This document shows positions 8,874-18,226 of a stretch of 64,000 nucleotides of DNA, piece after piece; positions within the stretch are counted from its first letter, which is position 1; the number at the start of each line of letters is the position of its first letter. The stretch covers positions 1 through 64,000 of the forward strand of contig CAJQQZ010000032.1 of assembly GCA_905480575.1 (NCBI GenBank). The letters run 5' to 3'. The notes beneath the pieces are model-generated. The model saw only the letters and a list, made by a program, of their open reading frames with translations. It did not search any database and was not told the origin of the DNA. The position numbers and the translations under genes were made by a program. Source of the stretch: an uncultured Alphaproteobacteria bacterium. GTDB taxonomy: Bacteria > Pseudomonadota > Alphaproteobacteria > UBA7985 > CAJQQZ01.

Positions 8874-10008
8874 AAACAAACCTCTTTCCGTTTTCATCTA
8901 TGTCACACACCTCCTGGGATCAGGACATCTTTCTCGCGCATTGGCTATTGCTCAAGCTTGCCATGACGACGGAATGGTTGTCACTTTGGCCACCGGCGGC
9001 TTTCCAACACACAAATTGAAAGACCGAGCATTTCGGATCGTTCAATTACCCCCATGTAGGATCAAGGGGACTGATTTCTTAACTCTCTTTGATGAATACG
9101 ACCAGGTCGTCGACGAAGAATGGAAAATCGGGCGTGCCAAAGAACTTGAGACAGCATTTAAGGATGCTTCACCTGACGTGATCATAACTGAGCTTTTCCC
9201 GCTTGGGCGTCGTCAAATGACATTCGAACTTGACCCGCTTCTGGACGCCTGCAAAATAGCTCGTCCCAAACCTATGGTTTTTTGTTCCGTCAGAGACATC
9301 TTGCAGCCTCCAAGCAAACAAAAGAAAATTACTCGCGCTGAGCAGTACCTAGAGGATTATTACGGCGGTTTGCTAGTTCACGGCGACCCTAGAATCGCAC
9401 CCCTGGGGCAATCTTTCCCGATGAAAGCTGAGGTATTAGCTTTAGCGCAATATACCGGCTTTATTTTTGACGGAGAAAAGCCAGAGGAAAACAAGGAACG
9501 CAACCAAGAAATCATTGTTTCCGCGGGTGGTGGGGCAGCTGGTGAAAGCCTATATCGTATTGCGGCTGAAGCCTCTCAACTGGGACCAGATGGCTTTGTT
9601 TGGCATTTGTTAATTGGCCGTGGCCTTCCTCAAGAGTTCTTTGAAGAGATCACGAGCAAGGCACATGCAAACCTGATTGTTGAGTGGGCAAGGTCAGATT
9701 TTCCGGATCTTTTGGCCAGCGCAGCGCTTTCGATCAGTCAAGCGGGATACAATACGATGCTGGACATTGTGAATGCCGACGTCAATTCAATTACTGTCCC
9801 ATTCTCCGACGGCGGCGAAGTTGAACAAAACTTAAGGGCGAAGCTTTTCGAAAAAGCCGGTTACACAACCGTTGTAAAGTCTGAAGAATTAAGTGCGGCA
9901 AAACTCCTTCTATCTGTCACTGAAGTTCTAAACGCCCCCAAACAAGAAAGACTGCCCTTGAATTTGGAAGGTGGGAAGGGAACTGTCGAAACGATCAAGA
10001 CCCTTTGA
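8866..10008 (+). CDS. MurG/GT28-like glycosyltransferase, second copy
   Basis: A 380-residue GT-B enzyme resembling the first gene of the operon in architecture. YVTHLLGSGHLSRALAIAQ is the glycine-rich loop; VSAGGGAAGESL and SISQAGYNTMLDIV with GGEVEQNLRA make up the donor-binding C-terminal half. Start is GTG at 8866, overlapping the phosphatase gene by 8 bases, so coupling is expected. Having two members of this uncommon family in one operon with two GT4 enzymes suggests a four-step glycan or glycolipid assembly line. No membrane segment is evident. Confidence 0.82.
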   Translation: MTENKPLSVFIYVTHLLGSGHLSRALAIAQACHDDGMVVTLATGGFPTHKLKDRAFRIVQLPPCRIKGTDFLTLFDEYDQVVDEEWKIGRAKELETAFKDASPDVIITELFPLGRRQMTFELDPLLDACKIARPKPMVFCSVRDILQPPSKQKKITRAEQYLEDYYGGLLVHGDPRIAPLGQSFPMKAEVLALAQYTGFIFDGEKPEENKERNQEIIVSAGGGAAGESLYRIAAEASQLGPDGFVWHLLIGRGLPQEFFEEITSKAHANLIVEWARSDFPDLLASAALSISQAGYNTMLDIVNADVNSITVPFSDGGEVEQNLRAKLFEKAGYTTVVKSEELSAAKLLLSVTEVLNAPKQERLPLNLEGGKGTVETIKTL

Positions 10009-10024
10009 AATTCAAGGACGCACA

Positions 10025-10786
10025 ATGTTTGACTGGACCTCTCTTGCTTCTGAATTAGATCGATGGAGCACAGAAGGAAGAACTGCGAAGTTTTGGTGGC
10101 GAGACGACGATGCCATCGAAGCAACTCCTTCGCTAGATAAGCTCCTAAGGCTAAGTGAAACGGCTAAAGTTCCAATCACGCTCGCTGTGATACCCGCCTT
10201 CGCCAACATAAGCCTAGCGCAAGTCACCGAACAACTCCCACAAGTTTCGATCGCTGTTCATGGATATTCTCACACAAACTACGCCCCAAAAGGCGAAAAG
10301 AAACTTGAATTAGGGACTCAACGGCCCACGGAAACCGTGATTGCAGAACTAACCGAAGGAAAAGCCATACTCGAAAAACTTTTCCCGAGAGGCTTTAACC
10401 AGGCCTTGGTTCCACCCTGGAACCGGATAGATCAAGAAATCATCGAGCGAATAGAGGAATTAGGCTTCACTGCGCTATCAACCTTTCAGCCAATAGGATC
10501 TGAACAAGCGACATCGGGTGTTTGCCAGGTCAACTGTCACATCGACCCAATCGATTGGCACGGGACCCGGTCTTTAGCTGATCCACAGAACCTTATCGCA
10601 TACATAAGCGCGCTCCTAGAGCGCCAAAGGCAAGGCACGATAGACAACCAGGAACCACTTGGCTTACTCACTCATCATCTTGTTCACGATGAAGCAATCT
10701 GGGCGTTCACCGAAGACTTCATCAAAACGATAGAAAATCACCCCTCAGCCAAATTTGTGATCGGTCTTGAGCGGCGAAACGTCTAA
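10025..10786 (+). CDS. Polysaccharide deacetylase-like protein (NodB-related)
   Basis: A protein of about 253 residues with a recognisable NodB-homology outline: WWRDDDA (the Asp-Asp metal/base motif), AVHGYSHTNYAP (the HxxxH-type metal motif) and LVPPWNRID. These match the motif 1-3 order of carbohydrate esterase family 4, though in variant form, so deacetylation of an N-acetyl sugar is likely but not certain. There is no signal peptide, so it would act on a cytoplasmic intermediate. ATG 10025 is preferred because AAGGACG lies just upstream; the frame itself extends to GTG 9971 inside the preceding gene. It closes the glycan operon. Confidence 0.78.
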   Translation: MFDWTSLASELDRWSTEGRTAKFWWRDDDAIEATPSLDKLLRLSETAKVPITLAVIPAFANISLAQVTEQLPQVSIAVHGYSHTNYAPKGEKKLELGTQRPTETVIAELTEGKAILEKLFPRGFNQALVPPWNRIDQEIIERIEELGFTALSTFQPIGSEQATSGVCQVNCHIDPIDWHGTRSLADPQNLIAYISALLERQRQGTIDNQEPLGLLTHHLVHDEAIWAFTEDFIKTIENHPSAKFVIGLERRNV

Positions 10787-10870
10787 CAGCTTCAGAAAAA
10801 GCTTTGAGAGCTCCCCGCTTTCTCATAAAGTCTTCACAAAGCCGTTAAAAAAAGACGGTATAAACAGAGG

Positions 10871-12784
10871 ATGGTGAGTAGACGGATGGGTCCAATCCTT
10901 GAAGTCAATGGTCTGACGGTTTCTTTCAAAACCGACGCAGGCATTGTGAATGCGGTCAAGGGTATTTCCTTTGCGATTCCGCAAGGCAAAACTGTTGCCT
11001 TGGTTGGTGAATCTGGTTCCGGCAAATCTGTCAGTAGCCAGGCTATCATGGGCATTTTGCCCAAAGTCGGCAGTATCGAAGCGGGAGAAATCCTGTTCAA
11101 TGATCCTGACGATGGGCAACTTGCAATCGATATAGCCAGTTTGGATCAGGCATCGAGCGAAATGCGGGATCTTCAAGGCAGTCGCATTTCGATCATTTTC
11201 CAAGAGCCCATGACGTCACTATCGCCGCTTCATACGATTGGCGACCAAGTCACAGAGGCCCTCAAGCTTCATAAGTCTGTCTCCCAAGAAGAAGCCAACA
11301 CCGAAGCAGTAAAGATGTTCGAGCGTGTGGGTTTCCCCAACCCAGAGCGGGCTTTGACCACTTACCCCTTTGAGCTGTCAGGTGGACTTCGTCAAAGAGC
11401 GATGATTGCGATGGCGTTGATTTGTCGTCCAGCTCTCTTGATCGCCGATGAACCAACAACCGCGTTGGATGTGACAACTCAGGCGCAAATTCTTGAGCTG
11501 ATGCAGGAATTGCAGCGTGAGTTTGGAATGGCCATCTTGTTGATCACACACGATCTTGGCGTCGTTGCCAATATGGCGGACGAAGTCGTGGTTATGTATC
11601 ACGGCGAAATCATGGAACGCGGCGACCGCGAAACAATCTTTACAGACCCTCGTCATGACTATCTGAAGGCTCTTCTCAAGGCGGTCCCCCACTTCGATAT
11701 GGCGAAGGACGAGCGGCTGGTCCCCATTAGAGAAATAAAAACCAAGCCCGGTTCTTTTCTCATGGAACGAGCCTCAGAAGATAAGTTAGTCCCCAAACAA
11801 GGCGAAGATTTGATCCTTGATGTGAAAGGATTAAGCAAAACCTTCACGGCACGGTCAGGCTGGTTCAAAGGTGGTAGTGAGCGTAAAGTTTATGCCGTCA
11901 GCGAAGTAAATCTAAAAATAGAACGGGGGACGACACTCGGCCTCGTTGGTGAATCCGGTTGCGGAAAAACAACGTTGTCCAAAATGATCATGCGAGCCCT
12001 GTCACCCGATGAAGGGTCTGTTCTATACGACGATGGTCACGGTGGCGGCCCCAAAGAAGTCTGGGAACTGGCAGGCAAGGACCTCACTGCCTACCGTCAG
12101 AACGTTCAGTTTATTTTCCAGGACCCCTTTTCTTCGCTTAACCCACGGATGCCAGTTAATGAGATTCTATCCGAACCCTACAAAATTCATGGAATTGGAA
12201 ACGCGGACGAGCAGTATGAACGCGTAAAGGAGCTCATGGAGTTGGTTGGGCTGGATATCCGTTTCTTGCGGCGCTACCCACACTCGTTCTCTGGTGGTCA
12301 AAGGCAGCGGCTGGGGATTGCCCGTGCTTTAGCATTGAAACCTCAATTGGTTCTCTGTGATGAGCCTGTTTCGGCGCTTGATGTTTCTGTACAGGCTCAG
12401 GTTTTGAACCTGCTCAAGGATTTGCAAAAAGAACTCGGTCTCACTTATCTCTTTGTCTCGCACAACCTGGCCGTCGTAGATTACATAGCTGACACAATCG
12501 CTGTCATGTGCGCGGGCCACATCGTTGAGTACGCACCAAAAGACAAGCTCTTCCAGACACCTGTCCATCCATACACACAAGCCCTGTTGGCGGCGATACC
12601 CAGCCCCGACCTTGAACACCCTTTGGACTTCTCAAAGGTTGTTGCTGATCGCTTATCTAATCCAGCGGCATGGCCCGCACCATTTACCATTCAAACCGGC
12701 AAAGATCATCCTGCAATGATCGAAATAGAACCGGGACATTTCGTTCGCGCCACAGGTGCAATTGATATGAGGAAAGCATCCTAA
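10871..12784 (+). CDS. Dipeptide/oligopeptide-type ABC transporter, fused double ATPase
   Basis: A 637-residue protein with two complete ABC domains, as in GsiA and YejF. NBD1 has Walker A GESGSGKS (46-53), signature LSGGLRQR and Walker B LLIADEP; NBD2 has GESGCGKT, FSGGQRQR and LVLCDEP. The oligopeptide-transporter C-terminal extension (YAPKDKLFQTPVHPYTQALL) follows NBD2. Both sites look active. It powers the importer whose binding protein and two permeases come next, overlapping the binding-protein gene by one base (TAATG). Alternative starts are GTG 10874 or ATG 10886, just before the first beta-strand. Confidence 0.93.
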   Translation: MVSRRMGPILEVNGLTVSFKTDAGIVNAVKGISFAIPQGKTVALVGESGSGKSVSSQAIMGILPKVGSIEAGEILFNDPDDGQLAIDIASLDQASSEMRDLQGSRISIIFQEPMTSLSPLHTIGDQVTEALKLHKSVSQEEANTEAVKMFERVGFPNPERALTTYPFELSGGLRQRAMIAMALICRPALLIADEPTTALDVTTQAQILELMQELQREFGMAILLITHDLGVVANMADEVVVMYHGEIMERGDRETIFTDPRHDYLKALLKAVPHFDMAKDERLVPIREIKTKPGSFLMERASEDKLVPKQGEDLILDVKGLSKTFTARSGWFKGGSERKVYAVSEVNLKIERGTTLGLVGESGCGKTTLSKMIMRALSPDEGSVLYDDGHGGGPKEVWELAGKDLTAYRQNVQFIFQDPFSSLNPRMPVNEILSEPYKIHGIGNADEQYERVKELMELVGLDIRFLRRYPHSFSGGQRQRLGIARALALKPQLVLCDEPVSALDVSVQAQVLNLLKDLQKELGLTYLFVSHNLAVVDYIADTIAVMCAGHIVEYAPKDKLFQTPVHPYTQALLAAIPSPDLEHPLDFSKVVADRLSNPAAWPAPFTIQTGKDHPAMIEIEPGHFVRATGAIDMRKAS

Positions 12785-14685
12785 TGAATAAATTGACTTT
12801 GTCAGGGCTGGCGCTATCCAGCCTGCTACTGTTCTCCAATATTGCTTCAGCTCTCGAACTCGTCGAAACAACAACGTTGCAAGACGCCGTAGCCGCCGGT
12901 GAACTGCCCGCTGTGCAAGACCGCGTACCGAGCGAGCCTTACATTTCGGATCTCGCAGCAAAGGGTCAGGCTGTTGGTAAACATGGCGGCGAACTTAGAA
13001 CCCTCATTTCTAAAGCCAAGAGTGTTCGCTACATGGTTGTTTGGGGCTACGCTCGTTTGCTAGGCTATGACGAACAGTACAATCTTGTTCCGGACATCCT
13101 CAAAGCTGTGGACAACGAAGACAACAAAGTGTTCACATTGCACCTTCGTCCGGGCCATAAATGGTCAAACGGTGATCCATTCACAGCGGATGACTTCATC
13201 TACTATTGGAATGACGTTGCCAACAACGAGCTTACCAGTCCATCTGGCCCTCCAGCATTCATGGTCATTAACGGCGAACCCGCAACGGTCGAAAAAATCG
13301 ATGCTGTCACCGTGCGTTATAGTTGGAGCAGTTCAAATCCCAATTTCTTACCTTCATTTGCAAAAGCCCGCCCTCCGTTCATCTATCGCCCTTCAACTTA
13401 CCTGAAGCAGTTCCATGCTGACTATGTGGACGAAGCAAGCCTTACGGCTCAAATCGAAGAAGCCGGCGTTAGAAGCTGGGCAGCCCTCCATAACCGTAAA
13501 GACAATCTGTATAAGAACAACAATCCTGATTTGCCAACGCTACAGCCTTGGATGAATACAACAGCAGCACCTGCTAATCGTTTTATCATGAAGCGTAATC
13601 CTTACTTTCACCGCGTTGATTCGACTGGACAGCAACTGCCTTACATCGATCAAGTGACGATGAACGTCAGTTCAGGTGGCTTAATCTCAGCCAAAGCCAA
13701 TGCAGGTGAAACGGACCTCCAATCTCGCGGCCTTTCATTCTCAGACATCACTGTTCTTAAAGAAGGTGAAAGTCGCCACGGTTACAAAACCCATCTTTGG
13801 CCAGTCGCAAAGGCTTCTGAAATCGCGCTCTACCCGAATTTGAACAACACGGACCCTATGTGGCGCAAACTTCTGCGTGACAAGCGGTTCCGTTGGGCCT
13901 TGTCTCACGGCATTGACCGCAAGATCATTAACCGTTCAATCTTCTTTGGCCTTGCAAAAGAGTCCGCCAACACGTTGCTGCCATCAAGCCCGCTGTTCAA
14001 CCAAACACACGCAGATTCCGGTGCAGCACTTGATCTGGAAAAAGCCAACGCGTTGCTTGATGAAATCGGTCTAACAGATCGAGACTCAAATGGTTTCCGT
14101 AAACTTCCAAACGGCGAAACCCTAGAAATCATTGTAGAAACAGCTGGTGAATCAAGCCAACAGGTCGATGTATTGCAGTTGGTTTCAGAGACTTGGAAAG
14201 AAATTGGCGTCAAACTGTTCATTAAGCCATCTGACCGCACGGTTCTCAGAAACCGCTCCTATGCAGGCGAAACGGTGATGACAGTCTGGTCAGGTTGGGA
14301 CAACGGCATCGCTTCTGCCGACATGAGCCCAGGTGAACTCGCCCCAACGCGCCAAGACAACCTAGGTTGGCCAATGTGGGGGCAGTTTTACGAAACCAAA
14401 GGCCAAAACGGTGAAGCCCCTGACATAGCCTCCGCGCAGCGTTTGATGGAACTCAACAAAGCCTGGCAAGAAGCCTCCGACAAGTCCGCAAAAGAAGCAG
14501 CATGGAACGAAATGCTAGCGATCCATGCTGACGAACTCTTCATCATTGGTATCGTATCTGGTTCTCGCCAACCAGTGGTGGTTGCTGGCAATCTGAAGAA
14601 CGTGCCGGAAGTGGCCCCATACAGTTGGGACCCTGGCGGTCAATGGGGTGTCTGCCATCCTGATGAGTTCTTCTTCTCAAACTAA
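12784..14685 (+). CDS. ABC transporter substrate-binding protein, family 5
   Basis: A 633-residue periplasmic binding protein of the peptide/opine/nickel cluster. The first 23 residues form a clear signal peptide ending NIASA, with no lipobox. Family 5 marks are visible: HLRPGHKWSNGDPFTADDF, FRWALSHGIDRKIINRSIFFG and the C-terminal pattern near WNEMLAIHADELFIIG. It is on the long side for the family, like YejA-type proteins, which bind larger peptides or peptide conjugates. The ligand is not readable. Translation is coupled to the ATPase gene by a one-base overlap, and a permease follows after 18 bases. Confidence 0.92.
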   Translation: MNKLTLSGLALSSLLLFSNIASALELVETTTLQDAVAAGELPAVQDRVPSEPYISDLAAKGQAVGKHGGELRTLISKAKSVRYMVVWGYARLLGYDEQYNLVPDILKAVDNEDNKVFTLHLRPGHKWSNGDPFTADDFIYYWNDVANNELTSPSGPPAFMVINGEPATVEKIDAVTVRYSWSSSNPNFLPSFAKARPPFIYRPSTYLKQFHADYVDEASLTAQIEEAGVRSWAALHNRKDNLYKNNNPDLPTLQPWMNTTAAPANRFIMKRNPYFHRVDSTGQQLPYIDQVTMNVSSGGLISAKANAGETDLQSRGLSFSDITVLKEGESRHGYKTHLWPVAKASEIALYPNLNNTDPMWRKLLRDKRFRWALSHGIDRKIINRSIFFGLAKESANTLLPSSPLFNQTHADSGAALDLEKANALLDEIGLTDRDSNGFRKLPNGETLEIIVETAGESSQQVDVLQLVSETWKEIGVKLFIKPSDRTVLRNRSYAGETVMTVWSGWDNGIASADMSPGELAPTRQDNLGWPMWGQFYETKGQNGEAPDIASAQRLMELNKAWQEASDKSAKEAAWNEMLAIHADELFIIGIVSGSRQPVVVAGNLKNVPEVAPYSWDPGGQWGVCHPDEFFFSN

Positions 14686-14703
14686 TCTGAACGGAAGCTA
14701 TTT

Positions 14704-15720
14704 GTGGCTCGTTACCTTTTCTTTCGCCTATTGACCATGTTTGGCACCCTACTGGTGATCAGCTTCTTGATGTTTGTCGTCATTAAGCTGCCGCCGGGGG
14801 ATTTCCTATCGAATCAAATCGCTGAACTGAGATCTCAAGGCGAAAGTGCCTCTATTGAAAAGGCAGAGTTCCTTAGACAGCAATATGGCTTAGACCGGCC
14901 ATTCTTCGCGCAGTATTTCTCGTGGTTGGGTGTGTGGCCCGGACCCAATGGGTTTTCCGGCCTTCTCCAGGGCGATTGGGGTTGGTCTTTCGAGTATGAA
15001 CGCCCAGTGGATCAAGTTGTTGGCGATACTTTGTCTCTGACAATTCTTGTTAATCTTGCGACGATTCTCTTTATTTACATCGTAGCACTGCCTATTGGCA
15101 TCTACTCTGCGACCCGACAGTATTCAATCGGGGACTATGGCATTACGCTAGTCGGCTACATCGGTTTGGCAACCCCAAACTTTTTGCTTGGTTTGATCAT
15201 GCTGTTTTATGCCAACCGTTGGTTCGGCGTTTCAATCGGTGGTCTGATGGATCCGGTGTTTGAAGATCAACCTTGGTCCCTCGCCAAAATCTGGTCGGTT
15301 CTTGCACACTTAGTTGTGCCTACAATCGTTATTGGCACGTCGGGAACAGCCGCAATGATCCGGCGACTAAGGGCTAACCTTTTGGACGAATTGCAGAAGC
15401 AGTATTACACGACTGCAAAGTCTAAGGGCCTCCGCCCTACCAAAGCTCTGGTGAAATACCCATTGCGGATGGCTCTAAACCCATTCGTAGCCGATATCGG
15501 CAACCTCCTTCCCTCCATGGTGTCAGGTTCGGTTTTGGTTTCCCTGGTGCTTAGCCTGCCGACAGTTGGGCCAATCTTGCTAGATGCCTTGTCTTCTCAA
15601 GACCAATACTTGGCTGGTTTTATATTGATGTTCACAGCAGTACTGACCGTGATTGGAATGATGGTTTCCGACGTTTTGTTGGCAATTCTTGATCCACGCA
15701 TCCGGTTCTCGGCCAGATAG
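14704..15720 (+). CDS. ABC transporter permease (DppB/OppB/YejB type)
   Basis: A 338-residue inner-membrane permease beginning at GTG 14704. TM1 is at the N-terminus (FRLLTMFGTLLVISFLMFVV), a large extracytoplasmic loop follows, and five further helices come after residue 110. The cytoplasmic coupling (EAA) loop is visible as YYTTAKSKGLRPTKAL followed by the conserved proline/asparagine region. It pairs with the next gene to form the membrane channel of the peptide-type importer. Confidence 0.92.
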   Translation: MARYLFFRLLTMFGTLLVISFLMFVVIKLPPGDFLSNQIAELRSQGESASIEKAEFLRQQYGLDRPFFAQYFSWLGVWPGPNGFSGLLQGDWGWSFEYERPVDQVVGDTLSLTILVNLATILFIYIVALPIGIYSATRQYSIGDYGITLVGYIGLATPNFLLGLIMLFYANRWFGVSIGGLMDPVFEDQPWSLAKIWSVLAHLVVPTIVIGTSGTAAMIRRLRANLLDELQKQYYTTAKSKGLRPTKALVKYPLRMALNPFVADIGNLLPSMVSGSVLVSLVLSLPTVGPILLDALSSQDQYLAGFILMFTAVLTVIGMMVSDVLLAILDPRIRFSAR

Positions 15721-15726
15721 GAGCTG

Positions 15727-16902
15727 ATGATGACAGACAAAAAGAAACAAGCTCCGAACGACGATCATTACGTCAATCCCGCACCCTTTGACCCCTACAC
15801 TGTCGAGGCTATTTCTCCAGAGCAGGAAAAGTTCTACCGCGCCTCCTCTCTTCAAATGATGTGGTGGAAGTTTCGCCGTCATAAATTGGCAGTTTGGTCA
15901 GGCGTCATTTTGGTGCTGTTATACTTTTCGATCCTGATTAGTGAGATTATTGCCCCTTACGGCCTGAACAGTCGCAACGCAGACTTTCTCTATTCACCTC
16001 CTCAATCCATTCATTGGTTCCACGAGGGATCGTTCCAAGGTCCGTTCGTCTACGGCAACAAAAGCGAACTGAACATGGAAACGTTCAAGTGGGAAACCAA
16101 GGTTGACACGACGAAGGTGGACAAATTGCGTTTCTTCTGCCGCGGAGATTCTTACAAATATCTAGGTATGTTTGATGGTGATTTCCATTTGGTATGCCCA
16201 GCAAAGGACGGAACATTCTTCTGGCTCGGAACTGACCGACTAGGCCGAGACATGTTCTCACGAATTGTCTATGGCACTCGAATATCACTCACAATCGGGT
16301 TGATCGGCATCACTATATCCTTCATCGTGGGTCTGACCCTGGGTGGCCTCGCGGGCTATTTCGGTGGCTGGATCGATAACGTCGTACAGCGCTCTATTGA
16401 GATCATACGTTCATTGCCAGAACTGCCCTTGTGGTTGGCTCTCTCGGCGGCTTTACCAGCGAACTGGTCCCCCATACTCGTCTTCTTCGGGATAACGATC
16501 ATATTAGGCTTGCTCGATTGGCCAGGGTTAGCCAGGGCAGTACGTTCAAAATTGCTGGCACTGCGGGAAGAGGACTATGTCAAAGCAGCTGAGCTGATGG
16601 GCGCAAAACCTAAACGCATCATTGCCCGGCACCTACTTCCAAACTTCATGAGCCACTTGATCGCGTCTGCAACCCTTTCCATTCCGTCCATGATCTTAGG
16701 TGAAACCGCTCTCTCATTCTTGGGGTTGGGGCTTCGACCACCTGTGACATCTTGGGGCGTTTTACTCAACGAGGCACAAGATTTAACAGCAATTCAAATT
16801 TACCCCTGGATTATGACGCCAATGATACCAGTTATTATAGTGATCTTGGCATTTAACTTCCTAGGAGATGGATTGCGTGACGCCGCAGACCCGTACCGAT
16901 AA
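15727..16902 (+). CDS. ABC transporter permease (DppC/OppC/YejE type) with long periplasmic loop
   Basis: A 391-residue permease. After an N-terminal cytoplasmic segment and TM1 (about 56-76) there is an unusually long extracytoplasmic stretch of about 90 residues before FWLGTDRLGRDMFSRIVYG, the typical OppC motif preceding TM2. The EAA loop is YVKAAELMGAKPKRIIARH. YejE-like permeases of large-peptide importers share the extended loop. The gene's last 35 bases overlap the start of the adenylate cyclase gene in another frame, linking the transporter and signalling gene in one transcript. Confidence 0.92.
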   Translation: MMTDKKKQAPNDDHYVNPAPFDPYTVEAISPEQEKFYRASSLQMMWWKFRRHKLAVWSGVILVLLYFSILISEIIAPYGLNSRNADFLYSPPQSIHWFHEGSFQGPFVYGNKSELNMETFKWETKVDTTKVDKLRFFCRGDSYKYLGMFDGDFHLVCPAKDGTFFWLGTDRLGRDMFSRIVYGTRISLTIGLIGITISFIVGLTLGGLAGYFGGWIDNVVQRSIEIIRSLPELPLWLALSAALPANWSPILVFFGITIILGLLDWPGLARAVRSKLLALREEDYVKAAELMGAKPKRIIARHLLPNFMSHLIASATLSIPSMILGETALSFLGLGLRPPVTSWGVLLNEAQDLTAIQIYPWIMTPMIPVIIVILAFNFLGDGLRDAADPYR

Positions 16903-18133
16903 CATAGCAAATGGCATCAATTGCCCCGTCACAGATTGGGTGCTCACCGAAGGTCGAAAACATCGATCTGTAGAAGCGCTTATTGTTGCTATCGCCGAAA
17001 AGCTACGATCCTTTGATGTTCCTTTAGATCGTTTCACCTTCTCGCTTCGGATGCTCCATCCCGAGCTGGCAGCAACCACCTATCTCTGGCGTTTGGGTGA
17101 GGAAATAGAGGTCAATCCGATCTCGATCGATCTGACCGGGACCGAGACTTATTACTCAAGCCCTTTCTATCCGGCGTTAGAATTCGGTGAAACAGTTCGC
17201 CGAAAGCTCTCAGATAACCCAGACGAGTTTCCAGTGTTCACAGATCTCATGGGACAAGGCTTCGTAGATTATTTAGCAAGCCCTATTGAGTTTTCAGACG
17301 AAGGCCGTCACGTCTACTCGGCTTCAACTAAAAACCAAGATGGGTTTGAGGATTGGCAGGTTGCAGCCATCTCCAGAATGATGGACTCTGCAAGCTTACT
17401 TTTTGAAGCCCTGGGCGTCCGGATGTTGGCGGAAACCGTTTGCCAAACTTATCTGGGTAAAAAAACTGGATCTCGGGTTTTATCAGGCAAAATTCACCGT
17501 GGGGATTCTGAACAAATTGATGCGGTCATTTGGTTTGCTGACTTGAGAGGCTTCACGTCTCTTTCGCAACGTCTCTCCGGCGAAGACATGGTAGCGCTGC
17601 TTAACGACTATCACGGCGCTCTTGCCGCCGCTGTTGAAGAGCATGGTGGCGAAGTTCTGAAGTTCATGGGCGATGGCTTGCTGGCGATATTGACCTATGA
17701 CGACGACTTGGAACGGCACAAAGCCTGCAGGGCGGCCTATGACGCGGTTTTTACCGCTGTTCAGTCTGTCAATGAGATCAATCGAGTGCGGACAGCTCAA
17801 AACAAAGAAATCATCGCTTTTGGCGTCGCATTACATACAGGTCGTTTGACCTATGGAAACATCGGTGCGCCAGGTCGTTTGGATTTCACAGTCATTGGTC
17901 CCGCCGTTAATCTTGCGAGCCGCATGGAAGGCTTTTGCAGTCAACTGGATCGCACGGTTTTAGCATCTCAGGATTTCGTAGATGCTTACGGCGGTGATTT
18001 TGTTTCGCTCGGAAAATTTAGTGCCAAAGGTGTTGAAGAGTCTATCTCCCTGTACGGTTGTCCTGTTGAATTTGCCCATCGAGGTTGTGTTGTCATCGAA
18101 GAAGGCAGTCAGATCGAAATGGAAGCTGCATAA
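16868..18133 (+). CDS. Class III adenylate cyclase
   Basis: A protein of up to 421 residues with a C-terminal class III cyclase domain from about residue 218. All key positions are present: metal aspartates D225 (FADLRGFT) and D269 (KFMGDG), adenine-selecting K265 and D339 (LDFTVIG), and transition-state N348 and R352 (VNLASR). This pattern predicts cAMP rather than cGMP. The first 200 residues have no membrane helix and resemble the soluble sensory N-terminus common in alphaproteobacterial cyclases. ATG 16868 sits directly against AGGAG; in-frame GTG 16877 has the better 9-base spacing to it and may be the real start. It overlaps the permease gene by 26-35 bases, so cAMP output may be tied to importer expression. 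Confidence 0.93.
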   Translation: MDCVTPQTRTDNIANGINCPVTDWVLTEGRKHRSVEALIVAIAEKLRSFDVPLDRFTFSLRMLHPELAATTYLWRLGEEIEVNPISIDLTGTETYYSSPFYPALEFGETVRRKLSDNPDEFPVFTDLMGQGFVDYLASPIEFSDEGRHVYSASTKNQDGFEDWQVAAISRMMDSASLLFEALGVRMLAETVCQTYLGKKTGSRVLSGKIHRGDSEQIDAVIWFADLRGFTSLSQRLSGEDMVALLNDYHGALAAAVEEHGGEVLKFMGDGLLAILTYDDDLERHKACRAAYDAVFTAVQSVNEINRVRTAQNKEIIAFGVALHTGRLTYGNIGAPGRLDFTVIGPAVNLASRMEGFCSQLDRTVLASQDFVDAYGGDFVSLGKFSAKGVEESISLYGCPVEFAHRGCVVIEEGSQIEMEAA

Positions 18134-18226
18134 GGCGCCCTTTAGCTTTGAATATGGCGTCCAACTGCCGCAAGCTACATTCAACGATTGAGATGAGCAG
18201 ATAATCCGTTCAAAAGTTGTCCGGTG

